This document shows positions 29,780 through 42,400 of a DNA stretch of 64,000 nucleotides, in pieces. The notes under the pieces are model-generated. The model saw nothing but the letters and a program-made list of their open reading frames with translations, was not told the DNA's origin and ran no database searches. The position numbers and the translations under genes were made by a program. How positions within the stretch are numbered: the first letter of the stretch is position 1; every line of letters starts with the position of its first letter. This DNA comes from Phalacrocorax aristotelis (taxonomy: Eukaryota; Chordata; Aves; Suliformes; Phalacrocoracidae): positions 77,692,830 through 77,756,829 of the forward strand of contig NC_134279.1 in NCBI RefSeq assembly GCF_949628215.1, given 5' to 3'.

Positions 29780-32700
29780 AAAGAAAAGATTAAGACTTTA
29801 TTCAAGATGTATATCAAGCAGTATAACAAAACCAGCAAAACATCGACCTTTGGAATAGTGTTGTAACGGCCATTCTTGTGAGGCATTAAGTGTGCCGTTT
29901 CATCACAGCTCTTTTCTACCGATCACAGGAAAGAGATCACATGAAGGGCACGGTTATGATCCTTAAATAGTTTGTCTAAACGCAAATCCCAACGTGGTGT
30001 TCTCTGCTATTTCAAATATGGTGCTAGATGCAAAACGGGTACCCAAAACAAACAGCAAAAAGGAGGCTGTGATTAACGAGCATTCGGTCACAAGTACGAG
30101 GGTTTCATCACTACACGCGAACACTTCAGAGAGCAGTCAGAGGCAGGAGGTTGTTTACATGAGGCTAAGGAGCATCGTATTTCTCCAAGCAGCTTTCTCC
30201 CTCTCAGTAGGAGTAAATAACCCAATTCTCCTTTCCTTCTGTGCTGGGTGTGCACTTACACAATTTAGATTAGCGTGCGATTCATTCCAAGGTGACGGTG
30301 ATACACACGAGGTCTGTCTTGTCTATATTTGCCGTGATCCTGATTCAGCGCTTGGCGATGGCTGTAACTGCACTGACGCTGGCCCCTGCGACAAGAGGAG
30401 GCGTGACCTGATCAAGCTTATTCTCTTCATAACTGAGGTGAATTTATGGTAAGTGGGTGAGGTAATTCACAGTCCCACTTACCATGGACCGTCTTCAGCT
30501 GCAGTTCCCTTCCCCTCAGCCTCGATTTTATTTGCTCACAGCAACGCACGTTTCACTTGAGCCTCGTGCTGGTCACGGGCTGTATTTTCTAGCGCTGGCC
30601 TGTTCCTTTCAGGGTTACACTCTCCAGGCCATCTCTGAGAAGTCAGGAGGTGCCTCCCTGGCCTACCGGGCTGACTGTGGAGGCCAGCTGCCTGAAAGGC
30701 CCCTATAACCAGGCTTTTCTCACTTAAGTCGTTTAAACCGTCCCCTGAAAGATTGCTTGCTTTTAGGAGGAGTAATCTGCAAGCGGTTAGCCGGCTTGCA
30801 CCCTCAGAGCCTGAGCTGGGAGGAAGCTGAGAATTGCCCGCCATGAGCAGTCGCCTAAGAGCCACCATCCATCCACCCCCTCTGCTCAAGTCCTGCAGGC
30901 TCGGGTTTGCCGGGAGGGGTCAGCATCAGCGCAGGGAGGCGACTCGCTGAATCGCGCTTGTGCCTTGGCAGAGGCTCAGGAGAAAATCTGCGAGAGACTT
31001 CACGGCTGGTGAATGCAAGTAGCCAAAGAGTGAAATGACAGACTTGGGGCAACACCTGTAAACAACCTGTGTGTGGAAGGTGCGGAGTCAAAAGCAAATG
31101 ACTGTTCTCTTCTGTACACAGAACACTACACCACTAAGTGTACGTGATTAGGCATTCACATTTCTTGTCTATCTATTCACAAATATACAGCTCAGTTGAT
31201 AAATTAATACATTTTTGTCAGAGATATGAAAAGGTTTATTTTTTCTCCTTTTTACAGTGAATGTTTTGAGAGATATAAGGCAACTCCCTTGTCGACAATT
31301 TCACCTCAGCACTTAAGAAATGCTAAACAGTCAAGTTTACAGTAAAACAGCAGATTAGACGCACATTTAATAATTTTAGTGAGAAGCAATGGTAATACAG
31401 CGTGTCTGAGAATAGAATTTGTCAGATGTTGTGTAGCTCTATGTTGTTGGGGGGTTTTTGGCATAATTGAGTGCAAACTTGTCAGCTTCTTTTTCATCTT
31501 ACGGCAGCCCGTTGCATAGCAGGGAAACACAGCTTGCTTGCAACAGGATTTTATTTTCTACTAACACTGCAGGCAGTTTTTCTATTTCTTTTTAATGTTT
31601 GCCAAAAGAAATCAAATAAACTCTAAAGCTGCTTAAAAATAAAACGCACAAGCTTAGCTCATCAAAGCTTTTGCTGAGTATCTTCCAAGGACTGACTCTT
31701 CTGTAACAGCTCTTTAGGCAGGTTTGTTGGGGCTTTTTCCTTCTCACCCATTGCAAAATGTGATTGAATTAGCACATGTAAAGGAAATAAAACTCTCAGG
31801 TAATGAGGCCAAATACTGTGGCAGACACCGGAAATACCTGCTTGCCTTTTTCCACTTCCTAGCTAGGTCAGATAGACATTTGTGCGTCTGCATAATTTAT
31901 TTCTCTCTTCCCCACTTATGTAGGAAGCTCTGGAGGAAACCTCAGGGATCCGTCAGCCAGGGACAGCAGGGATATCGATGCATACCCGGCAGAGAAAAGG
32001 TTTCAAAGGTCGCTTCAGATTTATCTCCGAGCCTGATACACTCCAGCCAGCTGTTGGCATCCTGGACTGCTGCACCTGAACTAGATTAACAGTACTGTTC
32101 ATCGTCAAGCCCGTGTACTGATCCATTAGTGAGGGCACGTTCTACATAACACTACATGTTTTTCTAGTCTATGTGACGGGTCCAAGAACAAACACAAAGG
32201 GCCACGTAATTAACTTAGGTGTGAATCTCACATGCTCAACACTTACAAGAGACACCAACTTGAAGCACAAATACACAATCCCTACCATGTCTTCCTCTTC
32301 TTTTATATTTCTCATTTATATATGGATACAAACACACCACTCCGTCTGGTTCTTGTGGTTCTAACCAAACCCCGTGCTACAGGCAAAACTCCAGGCTTCG
32401 GAAAGCAGCTCAGACCCAGCGCTCTGCTCTGCTCCTGCAAGTAAAACAGCAGCACCTCACCAGGAAAGCAAAGCGCTGGGACCGACGCTGTTGCAGGCAG
32501 GGGAAAAAGGTGAGCTTTCCCCTGGAAGCACGTCACTGAGGTGATGCTAACTTCTGTCGCTGCAGCTAGTACAAGCCTGGCTTGCTCACACTTTAAAACC
32601 AGCAGCAGAACATTTGCCACAAGCGATACGATCTAGTTCTAGCCGCCACTGTTTTCCACACAATACTCTCCTGGCTCAGGCTGATCAAAATTCAGACTCC

Positions 32701-33434
32701 CCCTTCATTATGTTGCTGAAACCATTTATTTCCTCTTGCATGTCTCTTCCTCGTCCTCTGTAAGTGGTTCTCTCTCTATGGTTTTAGCACAGCGATCTTC
32801 TCAGAATACGCATAATTTACTTGCAGAAAGAGATACAGAGTTGCAGCTCAGCTTCTGCTAATGAATCTTGGCCATTTTGTACAGTCGAAGTACTTTGACG
32901 TTTGCTACATCATTCCCAGTCTTGAGGAGGAAGGGAGGAAAGAGAAATCCGTGGCTTCCGCAAATCCATTTCATTAATGATAAAGCCATAAATAAATACA
33001 CTGTCAATGTATCATCATGAGTAAATGATTATTTTTGTTTCCGCTGTGCATTCACAGAGCTAGAGCTATGCAGACACAAATGAGAATTGTACATGTACAG
33101 CCTTACAGGACCAGCGTGAGTGGGCGTACACTCTGCAAACGAAACAAGGGCTTTTACCTGCAGGGTTCTGCCAGACTGTGCTACCCACGTCATGGACAAA
33201 CGCGAGAAGCGTGTAACAGAAGGACACAGAGAGAGGAGAGAGAAAGGCCATGTCTACAATGCTGTATGTCAAAGCACATCCATCCCACTGCTGTTTCCTA
33301 CATTATTAACGAGTAGCTCTTTAAGGCAGAAGAGAGACATTCTGTGGATCTTGGTGCTATTGGCTCATTGCACTCACATTGTTTCAGTGGCAGAGGACGA
33401 GGTACTTTTCTTCCTGAAGCGAGGTCTAAGGGTC
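29780..33434 (-). other. REEP1: REEP1 3' UTR (about 3.6 kb)
   Basis: Extends from the short-form stop at 33435-33437 to the distal AATAAA. Long 3' UTRs are usual for REEP1 transcripts. Plus-strand open frames here (for example the 152-codon one at 29994-30452) are antisense to the UTR and have no recognisable product. Confidence 0.65.
29797..29802 (-). terminator. REEP1: REEP1 distal poly(A) signal AATAAA
   Basis: TTTATT on plus reads AATAAA on minus, preceding an A-rich genomic tract on minus. It is the last candidate before MRPL35. Other minus AATAAA hexamers at 31235-31240, 31550-31555 and 31896-31901 could give shorter ends. Confidence 0.6.
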
Positions 33435-33445
33435 CTAGGCGGTGC
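33374..33445 (-). CDS. REEP1: REEP1 terminal exon, two possible reading frames
   Basis: Acceptor TTGCTTTTCTGCAG at 33446. Joined directly to the 52 kb exon it reads G-T-A-TAG (stop 33435-33437), the canonical short end. Joined to the 140-nt exon it reads [20 protein letters not shown] then ETM and TGA (33374-33376), resembling the REEP2 end KTLKTRPKKKTSGGGDSA. Confidence 0.85.
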   Translation of the reverse strand, partial: APPRTLRPRFRKKSTSSSATETM

Positions 33446-36400
33446 CTGCAGAAAAGCAAGATAAAACTTCAGTGGCGTAATGAGAAATGTTTTTTTCTTT
33501 CCTTAAAACTCACCCATCTTTGTGGCACCTCTGTGACAATGATCCCATTCCAGGCATGAAGTAATGGAGAGCAGATCTTGGCCCTGAAGATCATTAATGA
33601 ATGACCAGCTGAAGGCTCACCCCTGTAAGACACCCCTTGTAATCTTATACCCAGGTTACACCAACACCTTCCCCTCTGGCGCTTGGTTAGAGGTGTGGCT
33701 AAAGATTCCTAATAACATAACAGTCGAAGGAGCCAGGACAAATTGGTGCCATTTACGGCAGCTCTTGGATCAAGAGAGCAAAGGGGTGGCAGAAAGGCGT
33801 CGCTGGTATCTCCCAGCCCACCCTGTACTGCCCAACCCTGCCCCTCTGAGGGTACATCTCACTGGGGCATTACAAAGCTGAAGGACTCCCCAAGCTGAAA
33901 CACACTGGGCCTATAATTCTCACAAGGCAAAGCTCTTTGAAAAGATCAGCGCCTCGCTTGGGAGATAGGCCAGACACAATCCGTTGAAATTATTTTAGAA
34001 GCCAACTATTGCAATTCTGCCTTGCAGTCAGCTATGTAGGGAGCTTTAAAAAGGAGCCCAAAACACCCCGGAGGAGCCAGACCAACTCCATGAAATTGGC
34101 TTACTGTGATTAACCCATTCTCCAGACTGAGACAGAGATTAGTTAGACTAGCAAAGAAACAAACAAACAAAAAAACCCCAAACCTAATCTGCAGTCCGTA
34201 CTTCTCTCAGAAGAGCTCTGGCATAGCATTGTGCCTTGCAAGCTTCACAAGAAGAAATGGTTACCAGATGCTGTGGAGGAGCACAAATTCTCAGCGTGCA
34301 GGCCTGTCATAGCATCACGTAACACTGCAAGGCCTGGTAAGCTCTTCTACTTCATTTACATAAATATCCAAAGCTTTATTTTCTTTAACGGCCCCAACCT
34401 ATTTACCTGTAAGACTACGATAGGGTCTTACCATTCATAAGTGAGGACTGGCATTTCTGTTTTATAGGCCTTTCCGACCCAAGATCATGCTGTATTTCCA
34501 CATTCCTGTGATGCAGCAAGGTACAAATATTCATATAGATAAGGAACTGCAGTGCAGTGAGGTTTTGTTTAGACTCCATCTAAATCTCCATCTCTTCCAG
34601 CTTGCCCATAAACCAAGGTAGTTTTAGCAGAGATGGGATTAATCCAACACCCCGCCCCATCGTCCAAGCCTGAAGCCCCCAGTATGAATCCCCAGCAGCA
34701 CAACAGAGCTGGATGGGATGGCTTTATTCAGAAAGGCACAGCTGGCGGAGAAAAGCCAAGGAAGAAAGCTGCTGTCTATGGCAGACAGGGATCCCACACC
34801 ACCCCAGACTCCATAGCTGCTGGCTCTGAGTCGCTATCTGTAAACCAGGAGCTCGGGGACATAGCCTGACAACTACAGAAGTGTCTCCTGCAGCTTGGGA
34901 GAAGGCTGCTCTTTGGGAAGCCAGATGGCTCTTAAAGCAAAGCAGCCATTAACTGCACAGTAAAGACTCTTAAATCAGGAATGAATAGCTCTGCCTCCTC
35001 TGGGAGGCCACTTGACAGCTCTGAGAGCAGCTACAGAGGCTGCACCTTTCCAGGGTAGGAACAGAGCAGCCCAGCTTTTGGTGAGATCCCCCCAGAGGTA
35101 GGACGACCCACCACAAGGTCACATACTGCTTACCAAACCACACTGCTCCAGCTCCCTCACACTGAGCCGAGGGGAGGGTGGAACAAACCCAGCTCCCCCA
35201 CGGTGGAGATCTCCGGGCTTGGATCTGAGAGCTGCTGGCTGTGGCTCCATCCCCCCAGCCCAGATCTGGAAGGAGTCTTTGCCTATGGCATATCCCATGG
35301 AGGTTTTATTTCCTCCACAACAAAATGTTGCTAAAATTGCTTTTGGCAAACCACAGTGTGAGATCTGCGTCTCCTTTAGTTCTTTTGTTTCCATGAAGCA
35401 ACTTAAAGCATACTTGTTAATATAGTGCCTGATTCAAAAACCTACTGAAGTCATGAAGGAAGAACTGCCGCTAGTTTTGGTGGGATTTGGCTAGGTGTGA
35501 ACTCAAGCAAGAGGGATGGGGCTCTGAACTGTGAGCGCTCTGGCTCTTCTCACGGTAACTATCCTGCTTTGGGGGTGAGAATATATTTTACTCTGCAGAC
35601 ATGAAAAATCAACTAGCAGTTGATATCCAAATCCTCTCACCCAAATACCTCCATGCTAGCACATGGTTTAGAGCTAGATAAAAGTTTTGCAATTCAGATC
35701 CAGCTCTGAAGCATTCCTCCCCATAAGTATTATCTCCACAGGCACAATTTCAGACTTCTTTCAGGAAATCCGCATATGCAGAGAAGTAAGCGAACCCATA
35801 GCAAGACCCACCCCTGAAAGATCAGAAATGTATTGTTTGGACTCGAGTGTTTTTAGACCAGAGATGTTCATCCAGTTGAAGATTCAAGGAATGTCACAGA
35901 AGGAGGAGCCTTGACAATATGGAAGTACCTCAAGGGGTTGATCCTTCTTTTTGGGCCTTTTGTTCATGGATGCACAATCCAATGAATCGTTCTCTTCATC
36001 ATCTGAGAACACAGAGCCTTTTGTTTCACAGTTTGCCTCAGGTGGCTTTTCATATTTATTGTCCACACCTATTTAACACGGCCATTTACAGTCTAAATGT
36101 GAAGACAGAGGATGAGGAAATCAGTGATGGTTTGATTCACACTCTGCCAAATGCCACGTCACTGCAAAGCCATGCATCTTTCAGGGATTAATAGACACTC
36201 TAGTAATAGCAGCTGTGGGGTTAGAAATCAAAAGGCTCTTGTTTATGAAGCCATTATAAGCTCTATTTGGATCGTTTTACATAGAAACAAGACTAAATTC
36301 ACAGTTCTAGAAAGAGATTTTTTTCTTTGGCTCAGGGATAAATAAAATAGCTGATTTCTTGAATTGCTGATTCCAGCCACAGTTCCTGCATCTACTGCTT

Positions 36401-39400
36401 CCAGAAGGAATGTCCTCTAGAAGACACCAAATGAGTGCTGAAGCCCTCTGGACAGTACGGAGAGAGCTGTCTGGGATGCAGAAATATGAAGCACAGCAGC
36501 ACTAACTGACTTGAAGCTGAGAGAGCTCAAGCCAAACACCCAGTCTGAGAAAGTTAACCAAAAGGTTCAACAGGCACTGAATGGACCCTCAGCAAGTGGG
36601 TGTGTTGCTGCAAGACCAGAGCAGGGAAAAGTCTCTCTTCTGTCACTCTGGAGTAAATCTTATGGAGCACTAACTCCACTGAGGGATCTGAAGGCAGATG
36701 ATGGCCCCATGATGACAAAGCACTAATGCCCGCTTGGTGGTTCTTAACCTTGTAACTTATGGCAAGATCTTTGCCGGACTGGTCATGTTGCACAACACAA
36801 TCCATTTGCTGCCTGAAATCCAGACAGTGAAGCAAGATGGTATTTTTAGTGGTCAGTCCAAAGCAAGAGGTACAGCAAGGACACCCAGAGTGACCAAGCC
36901 TTCTGCATCTCCGCAGAGAGTTTCTTATCAGCACGGCTGGAGCTTTCTTTGTTTGACTGATAGTTAGGCTGTTTTTATTCTGAAATGTGTCAGGCGTGGA
37001 AGTGTTTGCTGTTTAGATGGCATTAACCACAATTACTGGCCCTATACTTAGACTGTGGTATAAACATACATAGAAATAATGCTCTGTGCTCCTTGCCTCA
37101 GCCTGACTGTAAGACTCTACTGGATCAAAGACTAAAACCCAATGACTAAAACCAAAGCAGATTCTTAAACATCTAATACTTATTAATCAACTTCAGATCC
37201 TTAAAACACAGAAGAACTGAATTCTCCAACAGCTTTTTCAATTGGGTAATGGAGAGACAAAGGGGAAGTGATCTGGCTGCAGCAACACCACAAGTCACGA
37301 GCAGGTCACTGGGGCCCTCTCCAGTGCCAAGTTCAAATCAGCAGCTAAACACTCTCAGCCCCTGCGTTCAGCCCACAGGATGCAGCTGCTGCTCGAGAGA
37401 GCGGTGCACACCATCCTGTGGCCACTGACCCTGTGTTTCTATCCCTCCATCACCATTTGCGTGGACAAGCTGGCTGCAAGACACCATCGCAGGTTTCCAG
37501 GAAGAACTGGAGTCAACTTTTTCCCAGCTGTACTGAAAATGCTGATAGTCGCATAAAAGAGAGGCTCGGAATAATGCTGAATTGTTGGGGTTTTTTTCCT
37601 ATATATGACTGTGGTGTTAAGACTACACTGTGGGGAGAATTACATGTTCTCCAGGCCACATGGCAAATCAGTGCAGGAGAATTTTATTTTAATTACTATT
37701 TTATCCTTCCACTTGGGAAGTGAGATATTCAGGAGGAGCCTAGCTTAAGTCATCTTGGATGTGGGAACTGGTCCTTGCACCTCTCTAAGCCAATGAAAAA
37801 ATGAGTTAAATTTGTTTTTAACGCTGTTTGTTCAGTGCCTGAGCAAAACCTGAACCAAACATGCCCAAATCTGCAGCCTGGAGGCCAAGTACTGTCCTCA
37901 ACACTGATTCGTATGACTGCTCCCAGCTACCCTCTTCCCCAGAGGTCCCTCAGATGTGAACTGCAGGCTGGCCCAACAACACGCCCCCAGCCACGTGGTG
38001 CTGCAAGGAGACAACAGCTTTGCCCAGGAAAAAGAGGACTTCAAAGGGGACAGGACAGAAGGATGTTGGAGAACCAGAATTAGAGCATTTGGTGACCAGA
38101 CTGTGGAGATGCTGGCTGCTGAAGCTGAGAGCATACAGGATTAGGCAAATGCGCTCTGCTCCCTTTCTCCTACAACCAGCCACTCCACTGCAAAGGGAGA
38201 CAGAAGGAACTGTCAGCCCTTTTCTAGCATACATTGCTTTAGCTCTGATATTATGATTTCTCTTGAATTGGGTGCTGGGCAAAAAAGATATCCAGGGAGC
38301 TCTGCCACCTGCATCGCCTGTCTCCATGACAGGCACAGCAGAGGCACAGCCTCCTGCAGGCTCTTCCGTTCTTCCCATCAGCCTAAACGTCATATCCATG
38401 TCCTGGAGCTGCTTCCATGAAGATCAAGAGGAGAGTTCAGCCTCCACGCTGGCACATACCACAGCAGAGAGGTCTGTAAAGTCCACTGGAAGTTGGGCTT
38501 AGGCCTCTCTCCCCTGTTCCATCTCATTGTGAATGAGGCACTGAAAACCGGCCAAATGAGAACCAGTTTTGCTTTAGCCTCACTGAATTGGAAAAGGGAA
38601 AAAATGGGTCTATCCCAGGCCTTTCCACTACATTTCAGACTATTGATGAGAGCAGATCTTGAATATGCAGGGCCCTTTTTTAATATCTGGAGCAAGAAGG
38701 AAGGATTCCCTGACCATCCTGCCTTGGGAAGGTCAATCACAACCTTGTATTGATCGGGGGTGCCAGACTTCGTCCCATGTTTGTGGAAGCATTATACGCT
38801 CTTGTGGGACTGGAGGCAACTCATCTCCGAAGGGCTGCTGCAGCGTGAGTGCCAACTCTGAAGCTGTTGGGTTTTTTTTGTGAATAGAGTGATGACAGAA
38901 TAGAAAACTAATTTCCCTACTGGAAGAGAGTGAGTCCTCTGCAGGAGAAAATGTAAAGGAGGGGATTAACCAGAATAGCAAGCACACATGTGAGGGATTA
39001 AGGAGAAGGGAGATGGAGGCTTAAAGTGAATAGATGGGTTCTGGGATACCAAGGTTTGTTTCGGGAGAAGGTGAAGTCTGAGAAGCAAAACACGCTGTCA
39101 GGGCTGGCACAGGCTTCCCAAAGACAGCACTTGGCCTCAGGTGACCTCCTGCGTGTTTCTAAGAGCTGACTTTAGGATCTGGGGCTGTTGGGCCTCAGGC
39201 CACTATCGGATGTCCCCAAAGTGACAGAGCCAGCAGCATGTGCTGCTCCAGGGAAGCAGCTGACAGCCCCAGGGACTGTGCCACAGCCAGGAGGTGTCTG
39301 TGTAAAAGCATGGACCATACGCCAGACGCCTCCCCTGGCTCTCTCGTCTTTGGGAGACTCTCACTCCCCATCTCAGAGCAGGCTGTGTTTCGGGTGTCTC

Positions 39401-42400
39401 CACCTCTCACAGTTACGGCTTCACGCCTTTGCGGGGAGGGGCAGAATCGCTGCAGAAACAGGAAATCGGCTGGTGTGCCAGGGCTAAAGCTGCTGCTGCT
39501 GCCTCTTGTAAACTTCTTTTCAGTGTACAGAACAGATTACACTCCTCTCTTCACTAAGGCAAGACAGAATCTGACTGTAAACAGCCTAAGGAAAGGGACC
39601 CCTTAATTCCAGATCCTATCGTCCTATCCTAATTCTTTCAAAGGGAACCGATACAACCAACACATTGTGCAGGAAGCCCTGAAGTAGACAGGGCTGGGAT
39701 CTAAGCTATTAAATGCACCACAGGGAACAACCCAGCATGGACAAGGGAACATAGGGCCAGATTGTCGTCATCTTTAATCTCCGTGATTCTGCATGGGCTA
39801 AAAATCTCACTTGCAAAACTCTTTCTACAGCAACAAATGGGATTCAGTAGCAGACTGGTTTTTTGGCAATTGCTTTGATTCAGCCTCTGATCTATGCTGC
39901 TGTTTAAACCCTGAGTAACTCCTATGGATTTTCATGAGTACAATGGAGGTCAGAGCCTGGCCCACTCTAATTACAGAGGAGCAAGGGACTTTGATGTAGA
40001 TCCTCTGAAAAATGTGGACACTTAAATACAGTTACAATGGGAATCAGGCACCCCAATACCTTTGAGAGAAGCTGGACCCCCCTTATTTTCCCAGGCAATA
40101 TTTCTTACTCCTGTCACCATAATTCTTCAGAAGCAATGGGGAAAACCACAGTCACAGACTACACGAAGCAGGAGCAAGGTATTGTATTTTTGTAATGGAA
40201 GATGAAGTCACTCCAGAGCTAAGCCTTTCCAGGGGATAATTCATATAAGGAAGTTTGCACGCCACTTAATACGAGCAAGGGAGCAGATATTTATTATACG
40301 ATCGCGATCAGCTTCTTTTCCCTGCAACAAAGACAAATTTGCCATCATTTCCAATAGGCATTGATCCAAGTCATGTACTTCCCCAACAGTTTTCATTGCC
40401 AAACCAAGAAGTTAGGAGCAGCCCACTCCACCAGCACACACTGCCCAGGAGCCACAGAACAGAGGCGGACATCCTTTCCAAGGCTGAAGTCAAGTGCAAC
40501 CAAAGCAAACAAGTCTAATCACATCAACAAAGTTATCTGTTAATGAAAACACATCCCACAAATGATTAAGTTGTTAAGTGCTAGTCTATTCCAAACACCT
40601 CAGAAGAAAACTCATGCAATCTGTAACACTTACATCAGAGTCCCATAATATTTACATAGAGAAAAGGAAAGAATAAACTGTTAGGGGAGAACATTTGGGT
40701 GTAGAGGGGGAAGGAACATTGTTTCAGAGCACAGAAATCTTCATCTTCGCTTTCATAATATCTGTTGTTCAACTGGAGTTTATTAAACTACAATTTATGT
40801 TTTAACTTTCTGTTACTAAAATGCAAATGGACTTAAAGAACCTACTGATTTTCTACGAAAAATTTTTCTTCTCTAAAATAACCAAAATAACTATGGAAGT
40901 ATTTTAAATATCCAGATAAACTCCCAAATTGCCATTCAGAGCCAGTGTTGCAAAGTGATGCAAGACACCCCTGTAAAGATTTGATTCTACATTTAGCAAA
41001 GGGAAGTTTTAAGGAACAAAATGCCTAGAGCAACAGAAAGCTGTCGTTTGTTGTTTAAGCTTGACGAGAGCAAGGTTAAAAGAAAAAATCTGTAAATCCT
41101 CAGCACAACAGCTGGAAGCAAAACTGGCTAAGAACAAAAGTGAAACCACCTACACCATTTAACTGAATTAGTTCAGAGATATATGAACAGCCCCCTTGAT
41201 GCAAAGACAATTAGTTTTTTAAGAGTACTTTCCGCTGTAATAATCTCATGTGCAATTTGTAGCATACCACAAAGAAGGGGTTGGATACATCTAACATACC
41301 AACAAGGTGATTTGTTTAAAAGACAATTAAGTGAACGTCCCATTAAGGTCCTTGCTGAGCTGCACTGCTGATTGCGTGTGATCTGTCACCTTGTCTTCAG
41401 AGTGACAACCACATGTAGGAAGAGATCCAGCATTATTTTATTGGAAAAACTCCAGGGGCTGGCTTTATGCTGCAACACCTTATACATGGCTGACTGTCAG
41501 TCACTGCTGAGCTGCAGTGTTCTAGGGGTACATATCAGTCACCGCTATGGAGCACAACCCTGCGGTGCACCCTCAAAAGCCAGTCCCATTCATCACCCAT
41601 GTCCTTGCACATTTCTTACATTGCCTAAGGCTCCTGATCAGCATTTTAGTATTAAATGCCCCCCTCAAATACATGCAGCCACAACAGTTCTCCTGATATA
41701 CAGCTGGTTCTTCAATATCTGCTAGATTTATTTATTCTCTCCAAGGATTAAAATTGTTCCTCCCTCTCAACCATGCCTCAGGTCTTTGCAACAGCACCTA
41801 GGAGATGTTAGTTGAGAGAATACCACTGAACATAATATTTGTTACTTCTTAAATGCCAGTTCCAAGCAAGCTTGTTTAATATTGACCAGCGTTTAAGCAT
41901 TTACCAGGCACTGCCAAAAGACAAACAGATATCCCTGGAGATTTTCACTCTGTCCTTCCTGAAGGGGAAAAAGAGGTCTTACGTAATTGTACCTTTGTTC
42001 TTTAATGCTGCAGCCTGACTTCTCACAGGCCGTGAACATAGAAGAAATAAATCAGAAACTTGTGTAAAGACCTGGAGGGAGTTTTGCCAGCAAAGGCCTG
42101 TGACTGAACAAGAGCAAGAAGAGCTGACCCAGAAGCTCTCAAGAAGACACGCCAGAGTATATATAGTGGAACATGCTTGTATTTAGTGAAGCTGCCCAGA
42201 GCAAGGGAGGATGAATGTCCTGAATTGTGTCAACGCTTTGCCATGTGCAGATTGTGGGGCCGGCTGGAGCAAGGCAACTGGGCAGGAAAGAGCTCTTCTG
42301 TGAAGCAAACAGCTTCAGCAGCAGAGGAACCCACCACCACTGACAGTGATGATCTGCTCCTGTACAGGGTAGGCTCCTGCTGCACTCAGCCTGGGCTTCA

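Noticed and set aside
37230-37380. Possible third MIR-like fragment (GGAGAGACAAAGGGGAAGTGATC...)
   Set aside because: The resemblance to the SINE core is too weak to call.
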